Positions 1-6,858 of a DNA stretch of 8,674 nt are shown piece by piece. Below the pieces are notes generated by a model. The model saw only the letters and a list, made by a program, of their open reading frames with translations. It did not search any database and was not told the DNA's origin. Made by a program: the position numbers and the translations under genes. The stretch's first letter is position 1; each line of letters begins with the position of its first letter. Origin of the DNA: DATAEK01 sp036258055 (lineage in GTDB: Bacteria > Acidobacteriota > Vicinamibacteria > Vicinamibacterales > 2-12-FULL-66-21); the NCBI GenBank assembly GCA_036258055.1, contig DATAEK010000439.1:1-8674 (forward strand), given 5' to 3'.

Positions 1-515
1 GAGTCGGTCGAGATCGTGGCGTTGATCCCGGGCAACAGGCTGAGGTATGAGGTGAAGTTGCGATTGAGCGATGGCACATCCTGCAGTTCCTGCGTCGGCA
101 CGCTGCCGCCCAGCTGCTTCGTAGTGGTGTCGACGAGCGGAGATTCGGCCGAAACGGTGACTTCCTCTTCGACGCCGCCGACCTCGAGCCGAATGTCGAT
201 CGAGACTGTTTTGCCGACTTCGACACGCACGCTCGCGCGTTGGTACTTCTTGAAACCGGACAGTTGAGCGGTCAGCTCGTAGGAACCTGGCGTCAGCGCG
301 CTCATGAAGAACGATCCGTCAGCGCCGCTGAGAATCTCGCGGAACTGTCCAGAGCCTTCGTTCCTGGCAACGATCGTGACTCCAGGCAGCAGGGCACTCT
401 GCGCGTCGACGACGCGACCGCGCAGTTCGCCGGTCCCTTGCTGTGCGTGTGCCGATCCGAGGGCGAGTAACCAGACGCCGAAAGCTGTCGCGACTACTGA
501 TACGAGTCTCTGCAT
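1..515 (-). CDS. TonB-dependent receptor with carboxypeptidase-regulatory-like domain (N-terminal part, truncated by window edge)
   Basis: This is the N-terminal 171 residues of an outer-membrane receptor of the Oar-like type; the gene runs off the left edge. Reading the minus strand from the ATG at 515 gives a signal peptide (residues 1-24, likely cleavage SAHA|QQ). A beta-sandwich carboxypeptidase-regulatory-like domain follows (about 27-113, with LRGRVVDAQ, LPGVTIVARN, DGSFF and LTPGSYELTAQLSGF). Next is the beginning of a plug-like region (VTVSAESPLVDTTTKQLGG, then QELQDVPSLNRNF and LLPGI). These are the usual landmarks of this family, which is greatly expanded in Acidobacteriota. Such receptors are thought to take up large substrates such as glycans or peptides, but the ligand cannot be told here. 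The start is fixed by a GGAGGAGG Shine-Dalgarno just upstream and by the signal peptide. The TonB box and barrel lie outside the window, so an intact gene is assumed. Confidence 0.93.
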   Translation of the reverse strand, partial: MQRLVSVVATAFGVWLLALGSAHAQQGTGELRGRVVDAQSALLPGVTIVARNEGSGQFREILSGADGSFFMSALTPGSYELTAQLSGFKKYQRASVRVEVGKTVSIDIRLEVGGVEEEVTVSAESPLVDTTTKQLGGSVPTQELQDVPSLNRNFTSYLSLLPGINATISTD

Positions 516-858
516 GACCCCTCCTCCACGATCGAGTGAGACCGAACGAGAACCCGGCAGCGAACGCGTGACGCCTATTGAAACGCCGATGGGGCTTCTA
601 TCGCACGATGGCTCAGATCAGTCCTTCACGCGCGAACGGAGGGCAACGAAAGTTGGTGGAGCGGACCGACGCGGATGATTTCCTCACAAGAGAACGGCAT
701 ACAGGCCGGCTTCGGCTTCTCAAGCCCACCTCTGATGGCTCGGTTCCAGTGGGCATGGCGGCGAGTGGCCCATGCCGCGCGTACGTTACACCCGTGCTGG
801 CCGTTCCTCAAGACCATCCTGGCAGGACACTCCGGCGGAGTACAAGCTAGGGCGAGTC
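516..858. other. Non-coding gap between permease stop and receptor start
   Basis: These 343 bases lie between two minus-strand genes. They should hold the 3' end signal of the permease and the promoter of the receptor. No reading frame here has a convincing start, ribosome site or recognisable protein. Two small dyads are visible: ACTCC/GGAGT at 829-841, 18 bases past the permease stop, and GGCATGG/CCATGCC at 752-758 and 770-776. Neither is followed by a T tract on the minus strand, so neither can be called a terminator. I could not pick out a good -35/-10 pair for the receptor. Confidence 0.6.
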
Positions 859-3393
859 TTACTCCGATCGCAGTGCGACCATTGGATCGACGCCGGCTGC
901 ACGCCGGGCTGGAATGAGTGCGGCCACAGCCGCCACCAGCACGAGCAGCGCCATCGCAGATCCCAGCGTCCAGGGATCGGCGCCGCTGACGCCATAGAGA
1001 CGGGACGACACGAGCCGGACGAGTGCCAGGGCGGCAAACATCCCCACAGCAATCCCGGCGGCCACCAGCCGCCCGCCCTCGGTCAGGATCATGCCGACGA
1101 TGCGCCGAGGAGTGGCGCCGAGCGCGAGGCGAACGCCAATCTCGTTCGTGCGCCGGGCGACGGCGTACGAGATCAGACCGAAGAGGCCCAGGCACGCGAG
1201 CGCGACGGTCACCAGCGCGAAGGTCGTCGACAGGGCCGCGACGAGCCGGTCCTGCGCGAGGACGTCGTCGAGCTGCTGTTCGGTCGTGTTGATGCGCAGC
1301 ACCGGCAGCTCGGGATCGATCGCCCGCAGCTCGCGACGCACGCTGTCGGCGAGCGTGAGCGGCGGCACACCAGCGCGGATCACGATCATCATCACGCGCA
1401 GCCGGGTCTGCGCGCCGCGGTTGAGCGCTTCGCGGTCGCGATAGGGGAAGTAGGTCGCGAACTCGCCGCGCACGTCGCCGCGCGGCGTGCCCCTGACGTA
1501 GTCGGTGACGACGCCAACGATCTCTGTGAGCGGTGCCGTCGGACCGGTGAAGCGCACCATCCGGCCGACGGGACTCCGATCGCCGAAATAGAAACGCGCC
1601 ATCGACTCGTTGAGGATCGCGACCGGGGGTGACTTGTCAGTGTCCTGTTCGGTGAAGTCTCGGCCGGCGATGATCCGGACACCCAGCGTGTCGAAGAACC
1701 CCGGCGTGATGAAGCTGCGGAGCCCTGCCGCGGTTGCCATTTTCGGCGCCTCGCCCTCGACGCGCATTGGAAAGGCGCCCTGACCGGGCTGGAGATCCGT
1801 CCCGCGCAGCACGGCCTGATTGGAGGCCGCCGCCGAGACGACGCCGGGCAGAGCCGACACCCGCTGCTGCACGGTGTGCCAGAGATCCGCCATCGCATCG
1901 TCCTGCCGGCCGGTCTGTCCCGGGACCGTCCAGACGAGCAGCTCACGCTGGCGTTCGATGCCGAGATCCTTCGACCGGAGGTTCGTCAGCGTTCGCAGGA
2001 ACAGACCCGCAGCGACGAGCAGCAGTAGCGACAGCGCAATCTGCGCCGTGACGAGCAGCGTGCTCGGTCCGAACCGCTCGACGCCGACAACACGCGTGCT
2101 CGCGTCGGTGAGCGATCCGGACAACGACACTCGTGACGCCGTGAGGGCCGGCACGAGACCGAAAAGCAGCGTCGTGAACGCGCAGACCGCGACCAGGAAC
2201 AACAGGACGCGGATGTCGAAGTGGACGTCGAGGAAGAGGCCGGTGCCTTGGCCGCCGAGATTGACGGGCGCGGAGGCCACCATCGCCGCGAGGACGCGTC
2301 CCGCCCATGTGGCGACAACCACACCTGCGATCCCTCCGGCCACGGACAGCACAACGCTCTCGGTGAGCATCTGTCGAACCAGCCGCCCGCGGCTCGCGCC
2401 GATCGCCAGACGCACGAGGACCTCGCGTCGCCGCGACGCCGAGCGCGCCAGAAGGAGGTTCGCGAGATTCGCGCACGCCGTGAGCAGCAGTACGCCGACG
2501 GCGGCAGCGACGATGGCGAGCGGCTGACCGAAGTCGCGGCGCTGCGGCGAGTATCCCCGCGCCGCGGGTTCGAGACCGACGCGCGTGCTGGCGATCCCAT
2601 CGAGCAGCTCACGTGTGGCCTGAGACCCGGCGGCGTCCCGCAATATCTGGCGATACAGGATCTCGGTGGCCGCGCGGGCCTGCGCGATCGTCACGCCGGG
2701 TTTGAGCCGCGCAATGACTCTCCGGGGGAAGCGGCCGGGACCTCCGGGCACTTCCGGCATGACCTCGGACGCAAGCGCAAACGGTACCCAGACGTCGGTC
2801 GGCATGCCGACCCATTCGCCGGTGAACCGCGGCGGCGCGACACCGACGACGTCATAGGTGATGCCGTTGAGCCGAAGGGTGTGTCCGATGATGTCCGGGG
2901 CGCGCGCGAAATAGCGATGCCAGAAGTCGTCGCTGATGACGGCCACGGGACGTGCGCCAGGAAAGCGATCCTCCTCCGGCGTGAATGACCGCCCCACGAC
3001 CGGGTTCGCCCCCAGCGTCGAGAAGTAACTTGCGGACGCCAAACCGATCCGCGCCTGCCGCGCGTCGAGTGCGGCTCCGGCTCGCGGATCAATCACGAGA
3101 TTCGAGCGATCGATGGTCCAGATCTCGGACACGCCGTCGAAGCTGGCTGTCAACTCCTGCAGTCTGAGGAAGTACGCGTGGTCGATGCGCGTGTCGCTGT
3201 CGACGAGCACCAGGCTATCCGGGTCGGACACCGGCAGCTTCTTGAGCACGAGGTTGTCCACGACGCCGAAGATGGCGGTGTTCGCGCCGATGCCAATCGC
3301 AAGGGAGAGGACGGCAACGGCAGTGAAGACGGGACTCCGGAGCAGCACCCGGACCGCGTATCGAAGGTCCTGAATCAGGCGTTCGGCCCACAT
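859..3393 (-). CDS. ADOP-family FtsX/MacB-like ABC permease, duplicated, no ATPase partner
   Basis: This is an inner-membrane permease of the acidobacterial duplicated orphan permease type. From the ATG at 3393 it is 844 aa. The N-terminus reads LIQDLRYAVRVLLRSPVFTA followed by LAIGIGANTAIF, the family hallmark. The order is TM1 (about 22-44), a MacB-type periplasmic core domain (about 50-285), a first FtsX block with three TMs (about 291-313, 342-366, 396-419), TM5 (about 447-468), a second periplasmic domain (about 480-715), and a second FtsX block with three TMs (about 718-743, 770-795, 808-830). Each block has the cytoplasmic coupling signature: RRREVLVRLAIGASRGRLV at 321-339 and RRTNEIGVRLALGATPRRI at 747-765. 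Relatives act with an ATPase in export or as mechanotransmitters, but none is encoded nearby. The substrate is unknown. A GTG at 3417 and an ATG at 3414 also lie in frame. I chose 3393 because AGAGGTGG sits 6 bases before it and family N-termini begin there. Confidence 0.93.
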   Translation of the reverse strand: MWAERLIQDLRYAVRVLLRSPVFTAVAVLSLAIGIGANTAIFGVVDNLVLKKLPVSDPDSLVLVDSDTRIDHAYFLRLQELTASFDGVSEIWTIDRSNLVIDPRAGAALDARQARIGLASASYFSTLGANPVVGRSFTPEEDRFPGARPVAVISDDFWHRYFARAPDIIGHTLRLNGITYDVVGVAPPRFTGEWVGMPTDVWVPFALASEVMPEVPGGPGRFPRRVIARLKPGVTIAQARAATEILYRQILRDAAGSQATRELLDGIASTRVGLEPAARGYSPQRRDFGQPLAIVAAAVGVLLLTACANLANLLLARSASRRREVLVRLAIGASRGRLVRQMLTESVVLSVAGGIAGVVVATWAGRVLAAMVASAPVNLGGQGTGLFLDVHFDIRVLLFLVAVCAFTTLLFGLVPALTASRVSLSGSLTDASTRVVGVERFGPSTLLVTAQIALSLLLLVAAGLFLRTLTNLRSKDLGIERQRELLVWTVPGQTGRQDDAMADLWHTVQQRVSALPGVVSAAASNQAVLRGTDLQPGQGAFPMRVEGEAPKMATAAGLRSFITPGFFDTLGVRIIAGRDFTEQDTDKSPPVAILNESMARFYFGDRSPVGRMVRFTGPTAPLTEIVGVVTDYVRGTPRGDVRGEFATYFPYRDREALNRGAQTRLRVMMIVIRAGVPPLTLADSVRRELRAIDPELPVLRINTTEQQLDDVLAQDRLVAALSTTFALVTVALACLGLFGLISYAVARRTNEIGVRLALGATPRRIVGMILTEGGRLVAAGIAVGMFAALALVRLVSSRLYGVSGADPWTLGSAMALLVLVAAVAALIPARRAAGVDPMVALRSE

Positions 3394-3399
3394 CCGGCA

Positions 3400-3407
3400 C
3401 CACCTCT
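3400..3407 (-). promoter_or_regulatory. Ribosome binding site that decides the permease start
   Basis: The minus strand reads AGAGGTGG here, with 6 bases to the ATG at 3393. The alternative starts at 3417 (GTG) and 3414 (ATG) lie upstream of this site and would translate through it, so 3393 is preferred. Confidence 0.6.
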
Positions 3408-3417
3408 TTTCCATCAC

Positions 3418-3475
3418 GTTCTCGGTTCGTGGTTCGCAGTTCTCGGTTCGCTGCTCGGTACGCGGTTCGCGGGGT
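3418..3475 (-). repeat. Left heptamer array (degenerate GTTCTCG/GTTCGNG units), upstream of the permease
   Basis: On the plus strand this stretch divides into 7-mers: GTTCTCG, GTTCGTG, GTTCGCA, GTTCTCG, GTTCGCT and GCTCGGT. A less regular tail with GCGGTTCGCGGGGTTC follows. The 12-mer GTTCTCGGTTCG occurs twice, at 3418-3429 and 3439-3450, exactly 21 bases (three units) apart. Each copy is the perfect reverse complement of 3574-3585 in the right array. Read in the direction of the permease, the array is therefore a degraded GAACCGA array ending about 24 bases before the start codon. Confidence 0.75.
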
Positions 3476-3483
3476 TCAGGTTA

Positions 3484-3532
3484 GAGTGCTGGAGTCGGGC
3501 CAGGAGATCAACACTTCACCCACCAAGCACTC
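3484..3532. repeat. Inner inverted repeat GAGTGCT/AGCACTC at the centre of the divergent region
   Basis: GAGTGCT (3484-3490) and AGCACTC (3526-3532) are perfect reverse complements separated by 35 bases. They lie between the two heptamer arrays, and their midpoint is near 3508. The space between them is the only unique DNA in the region and so the likeliest place for divergent promoters, but I could not identify convincing -35/-10 hexamers. A 7-bp match over this distance could be chance. Confidence 0.4.
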
Positions 3533-3544
3533 GAGAATCCTGGC

Positions 3545-3620
3545 ACCCGAGAACCCGAGAACCTGAGAACCCTCGAACCGAGAACCGAGAACCGAGAACC
3601 GAGAACCGAGAACCGAGAAC
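3545..3620 (+). repeat. Right heptamer array, six perfect GAACCGA units preceded by 8-mer variants
   Basis: Six uninterrupted copies of GAACCGA occupy 3575-3616, followed by a partial unit (GAACT) from 3617. Before them, 3545-3576 reads as 8-base variants: ACCCGAGA twice, ACCTGAGA, then ACCCTCGA. The unit length of 7 is not a multiple of 3, and the array lies before the signal peptide start at 3646, so it is not expected to be translated. It ends about 25 bases before that start codon, mirroring the left array relative to the permease gene. Confidence 0.9.
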
Positions 3621-3633
3621 TGGGAACAACGTG

Positions 3634-3641
3634 AAGGGGGG
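3634..3641 (+). promoter_or_regulatory. Ribosome binding site fixing the start of the first M16 gene
   Basis: AAGGGGGG lies 4 bases before the ATG at 3646. It supports that start over the many upstream in-frame codons in the open frame running back to 3178, which would read through the repeat array and into the antisense of the permease gene. Confidence 0.65.
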
Positions 3642-3645
3642 ACGT

Positions 3646-5292
3646 ATGCGAGTTCGACGTGTCCTGACCATCTGCCTGACCCTCGCGATCGGGGTGATTG
3701 CCCCGGGCGGCTGGCGCGCGGTGCAATCCGCGCAATCGGGCGGGACTTCACGCGTCGAGCGGTGGCCCTCGCTCGGCATCGATGTCAACGAGCTGGTCCT
3801 CGACAACGGATTCAGAATCCTGCTGGTCGAGGATCATCACGTGCCGCGCGTGGCTGCTTCGCTCTGGTATCGCTTCGGCGGTCTTCAGGAGCAGAACGGC
3901 GAACACGGCGCAGCCCATTTCCTGGAGCACGCGATGCACCAGGGAACGACGACGGTCGGGATCAGAGACTGGGAGGCCGATCGGAAGATCTGGTCCGAGA
4001 TCTGGACGACCGAACAGCAGCTGCTCGCCGAGCGCAACGCCCACCGCAACCTGCTGCGCGAGCGGAACATTTTCTTCAACGAAGGGGATTGGCCGGCGAC
4101 CGAGGAGGAGACGCGCCTTCGAAGGCGCCTGTACGACCTCGAGGATCAGCAGGCGAAGAACCGCGTCTTCTGGGAGGAATACAACTGGTACCGCCGGAAC
4201 GGCGGCATCATGCGCCACGGCGATCCGGTCCCCGCGAACACCGGCAACGAGCTCCTGCGGATCGAAGTGGACCTGCCGAAGGAGCGCCCCGAGATCTTCT
4301 TCCGGCTCGAGGCGGATCGCATGGTCAACGCCGTCTTCCGCGGTTGGGAAGCGCAACGCTTCACGGTGCTGGAGCAGTTCTACGTGCTCCAGCGCCACGA
4401 GACCGGCCGCTTCGCTGAAGCGCTCAACAACGTGACCGGCGGCCCGCACCCGATCTTCAATCATCCCGGCGGACACCAGCGCGACTTCGCGTACTTCAAC
4501 CGCGCCAGCATGCTCCGGATGTACGAAGACTTCATCGTTCCGAACAACGCCACTCTCGTGCTGGTCGGTGACATGACGATCGACCAGGTGAAGCCGATCG
4601 CGGCGAAGTACTTCGGACGACTCGCGCGCGCGCCGGAACCACCCGCGAGGATGGACGTGGAGGTGGATCCGCCGCCTGGTGGCAGCGTCAGGTTCGACTG
4701 GTTGGAACCACTCGAGCCGCAGGTCACGGTGCGCTATCGCATTCCCGGCGTGGGCCATCGCGATCGCCCGGCGTTCGACGTCATCGCGCGGGTACTGCGA
4801 GGGCCGAACGGCGTGCTCGCTCAGACGCAGAGCGGCCGGGGCGGCGGGGAATGGTCGGCAAACGCATCGCAGAACGGATCGCCGAACACGCTCAGCATGC
4901 AATCGTCGGCAGCGCGCGACGAGGATCTGCCCGCGCTCGAGACGGTCGCGGCCGACGCGGTCGAGCGGCTCCGGCGCGGCGCCGTCGACGAGGCCAACCT
5001 CGCACGCATGAAGCGCGAGCTGCGGCTCGACTGGGAGATCGTGCGATCGGACCGAGGCTCCCTCGCCTCGCAGATTGGCGGCTTCGCGGTGGCCGACGAC
5101 TGGCGGACGCTGAAGACCTACTACGACGCGCGGGATGCCGTGACCGTCGCCGACATCCGCCGGTTGTCGGAGAAATATCTCGTGCCGTGGAACCGCGTGA
5201 CCGCGACGACACGGCGCAACCCGCAGCCACGCGCGGAGGGAACGACAACGAGCGCGGCGGCGAGCGAGCGTCCGCAGGGAGGTGCCCGATGA
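3646..5292 (+). CDS. M16 family zinc metallopeptidase (catalytic partner), secreted
   Basis: This 548-residue protein is a periplasmic M16 (insulinase/processing-peptidase family) peptidase that should cleave peptides or unfolded proteins inside a closed chamber. Residues 1 to about 29 form a signal peptide (arginine-rich start, hydrophobic core LTICLTLAIGVIA) with no lipobox. The inverted zinc motif HFLEH is at 91-95, inside AAHFLEHAMHQGT, so both histidines and the catalytic glutamate are present. The third ligand is probably E243 in FTVLEQF. It lies 148 residues after H95 rather than the usual 75 or so, because of a charged helical insert at about 105-195. The first half ends near 325 (ATLVLVGDM, IAAKYFGRL). 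A second, non-catalytic half follows to about 520, and the C-terminus is a low-complexity tail. The next gene overlaps the stop as ATGA, so the two are translationally coupled and probably form a heterodimer. The physiological substrate is unknown. Confidence 0.93.
   Translation: MRVRRVLTICLTLAIGVIAPGGWRAVQSAQSGGTSRVERWPSLGIDVNELVLDNGFRILLVEDHHVPRVAASLWYRFGGLQEQNGEHGAAHFLEHAMHQGTTTVGIRDWEADRKIWSEIWTTEQQLLAERNAHRNLLRERNIFFNEGDWPATEEETRLRRRLYDLEDQQAKNRVFWEEYNWYRRNGGIMRHGDPVPANTGNELLRIEVDLPKERPEIFFRLEADRMVNAVFRGWEAQRFTVLEQFYVLQRHETGRFAEALNNVTGGPHPIFNHPGGHQRDFAYFNRASMLRMYEDFIVPNNATLVLVGDMTIDQVKPIAAKYFGRLARAPEPPARMDVEVDPPPGGSVRFDWLEPLEPQVTVRYRIPGVGHRDRPAFDVIARVLRGPNGVLAQTQSGRGGGEWSANASQNGSPNTLSMQSSAARDEDLPALETVAADAVERLRRGAVDEANLARMKRELRLDWEIVRSDRGSLASQIGGFAVADDWRTLKTYYDARDAVTVADIRRLSEKYLVPWNRVTATTRRNPQPRAEGTTTSAAASERPQGGAR
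5277..5284 (+). promoter_or_regulatory. Ribosome binding site for the second M16 gene, inside the first
   Basis: GGGAGGTG lies within the last codons of the first M16 gene, 4 bases before the overlapping ATG at 5289. It decides this start against the open frame running back to 4851 and supports coupled translation of the pair. Confidence 0.65.
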
Positions 5293-6740
5293 ATCCCCGA
5301 CGATGGATCGTTCCGGGCACCATCGCTATGATCGTGGCCCTCGCGTGGGCGTGGAGACCGGCGGCGGGCCGCGAACAGGACATCCTGCCCGGTCGCACGC
5401 GTCCGCTGCTGCAGGCCAACTGGCCGCTCCCACGCGACCTCAAATTCGCTGCGAACACGTTTCAACCGCCGGACGCGAAGTCGGCGCTCGTCACCACGCC
5501 AGAAGGTGTCCGCGCCTTCATCGTCTCTGCTCCGGACGACCCCGTCGTCCGCATCACGGCCGCGATCCCGCTCGGGCGCGCGCTCGAACAGGCCGGCGAA
5601 GCCGGAGCGTCCGAGCTCGCGTCACGGGTGCTGACGCAAAACGTGCGCGACCGGCTTGGGCGCACGTTTGTCGGACGCGTGCAGGTGGATCAGGAAGTCG
5701 ATGCCACTCGCGTCTCGCTGCAGGTGCTGCCGGACGACTGGAAGCAGGGGTTGCAGGCGCTCGTCGACGCACTGCGGCAGACGTCGTTCGAAGGCGCGGC
5801 GGCGACTTTCAAGACCGGCACCGGCTATGCGGCGCAGACGAGGGGACTCGGCGGCCCGGCGTTTCGACCTTCGGTGGAGCTCGTACGGCTGGTGAGCACG
5901 TATCCTCTCGCTCCTCCGGATCCCGCGCAGAGCGTTCGGCCGGAAGCGCTGGTCAGCCTCGCGTCGCGCAGCCTGCGACCCGAGGCGGTCGTGCTGAGCA
6001 TCGGTGGTGGCGTCGCCCGCGCCGACGCGGCGCGTGAGCTGCAGTCGCTGACGAACGGCTGGCGCGCCGCTGCTAGTCAGACCCCGTCCTCGCCGGTCAC
6101 CAGCCAGTCGAAAACGCCCGCCGAACGCGTGAAATTGATCGATCAGCCTGGCTACACGACATGGCTCGCGGTTGGCCACGCGCTGCCGAAGATCGCACCC
6201 GCTGACGAAGCGGCGGTCGCCGTCATGACCGACATCCTGAACATCCGCCTGAACATCGCCGTGCGCGAGATCCGCGGGCTCGCGAACGGGATCTCCCTGC
6301 AAGTACCGGCGACGACACGGCAGGAAGGATTGCTCCAGGTGCGATCAGGCGCGCGGCCTGAATCGATCGCGCCGATCGTTCACTATGCGCTCGAGGAACT
6401 GACACGTATCAGGACTGACGCCGGGTCACCGAGCAGCGACGAGCTCGAGGAGGTGAAAGGAGGGCTCATCCTCAGCAAGTGGCAAGGATCGCTCGACGGC
6501 GCGCGCGACGCCAGCGCGACGTACGCGCTCGAGACGATGCGGTACGGATCGGTCGATCGGTTGATGGCCTGGCCAACCGCCGTGCGCGCCGTAACCGCGG
6601 CCGACGTCAAGCGTGTCGCGACCACCTATCTGCATCCGGATCGGATGGTGACGGTGATCATCGGTCAGCTCGATGCCGTGCGGAAAGCCCGACATCCGAG
6701 GTGGCCAATGGCGCTGGAGGATGTTGGAGGCAGGAAGTAG
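5289..6740 (+). CDS. M16 family peptidase-like protein, non-catalytic partner
   Basis: This 483-residue protein has the M16 fold but no zinc site. It begins with a signal peptide or anchor (residues 1 to about 27, MNPRRW then a hydrophobic stretch ending AWAWRPAAG). Where the partner has HFLEH, this protein reads GASELASRVL (107-116), so no HxxEH is present. The C-terminal half has the usual ILNIRLNIAVREIRGLA motif at 316-332 and closes with TYLHPDRMVTVIIGQ at 446-460. In two-gene M16B enzymes the inactive subunit supplies an Arg/Tyr pair that holds the substrate. Here the Arg is probably R326 in REIRGLA, but the next residue is N333 where I expect Tyr. The ATG overlaps the stop of the previous gene, which implies matched expression and a heterodimer. 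Its last codons begin a GGAAGTA duplication that continues past the stop. Confidence 0.92.
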   Translation: MNPRRWIVPGTIAMIVALAWAWRPAAGREQDILPGRTRPLLQANWPLPRDLKFAANTFQPPDAKSALVTTPEGVRAFIVSAPDDPVVRITAAIPLGRALEQAGEAGASELASRVLTQNVRDRLGRTFVGRVQVDQEVDATRVSLQVLPDDWKQGLQALVDALRQTSFEGAAATFKTGTGYAAQTRGLGGPAFRPSVELVRLVSTYPLAPPDPAQSVRPEALVSLASRSLRPEAVVLSIGGGVARADAARELQSLTNGWRAAASQTPSSPVTSQSKTPAERVKLIDQPGYTTWLAVGHALPKIAPADEAAVAVMTDILNIRLNIAVREIRGLANGISLQVPATTRQEGLLQVRSGARPESIAPIVHYALEELTRIRTDAGSPSSDELEEVKGGLILSKWQGSLDGARDASATYALETMRYGSVDRLMAWPTAVRAVTAADVKRVATTYLHPDRMVTVIIGQLDAVRKARHPRWPMALEDVGGRK

Positions 6741-6753
6741 GAAGTAAGTAGGA
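6732..6753 (+). repeat. Short GGAAGTA duplication across the stop of the second M16 gene
   Basis: GGAAGTA occurs twice in tandem and is followed by AGTAGGA. The first copy supplies the last codon and the TAG stop. The unit is 7 bases long, as in the array at 3545-3620, but its sequence is unrelated. Confidence 0.5.
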
Positions 6754-6793
6754 GCGCCTGCGGCCCGAGCGAGGCGCGAAGTCGCCGAGCGAG
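6754..6793. repeat. GCGCCT/AGGCGC dyad and CGAGCGAG direct repeat in the convergent gap
   Basis: GCGCCT (6754-6759) pairs with AGGCGC (6772-6777) across a 12-base loop. CGAGCGAG is repeated directly at 6766-6773 and 6786-6793, 20 bases apart. These lie immediately before the strong hairpin at 6795-6820. Together they look like a compact intergenic repeat of the REP type, which I infer only from structure. Confidence 0.4.
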
Positions 6794-6794
6794 A

Positions 6795-6820
6795 GCGCGC
6801 GGGGGTGGGGCCCCGCGCGC
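6795..6820. terminator. Strong G:C hairpin between convergent genes, candidate bidirectional terminator
   Basis: GCGCGCGGGG (6795-6804) and CCCCGCGCGC (6811-6820) form a perfect 10-bp stem with a 6-base loop. The hairpin lies 55 bases past the M16 operon stop and 39 bases past the stop of the opposing aconitase X operon, where a shared terminator is expected. No T tract follows on either strand, so it is not a classical intrinsic terminator. It could instead act as an mRNA 3'-end stabiliser or be part of a dispersed repeat. Confidence 0.5.
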
Positions 6821-6858
6821 ATTGAGGAATGCTGACAGAAGGCTGAACCTGCAAGCGC

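Noticed and set aside
752..776. GGCATGG/CCATGCC hairpin as a terminator of the permease gene
   Set aside because: The stem is only 7 bp with an 11-base loop, more than 80 bases past the stop and without a T tract. It is not distinguishable from chance.
772..1632. 286-residue plus-strand frame opposite the permease, rich in His, Arg and Asp
   Set aside because: It is antisense to conserved FtsX-domain coding sequence. Its composition is a by-product of GC-rich codons, and there is no ribosome site.
2221..2988. 255-residue plus-strand frame opposite the permease periplasmic domain
   Set aside because: It is an antisense shadow with biased composition and no recognisable motif.
3545..3620. CRISPR array
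   Set aside because: The repeats are 7-8 bp direct tandems without spacers, so this is a simple satellite and not a CRISPR array.
3178..3645. In-frame upstream extension of the first M16 gene, giving a 704-residue frame with an ENREPRT-type repeat
   Set aside because: The extension runs antisense through the permease gene and the heptamer array and lacks a ribosome site. The ATG at 3646 has AAGGGGGG before it and begins a proper signal peptide.
3748..4902. 384-residue open frame on the minus strand opposite the first M16 gene
   Set aside because: It is a long antisense frame of the kind common in GC-rich DNA. The plus-strand frame has a complete family signature and the antisense product shows no recognisable domain.
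4851..5288. In-frame upstream extension of the second M16 gene
   Set aside because: It lies entirely inside the first M16 gene in another frame and gives low-complexity Arg/Ala-rich protein. The ATGA overlap at 5289 with GGGAGGTG and a signal peptide is the real start.
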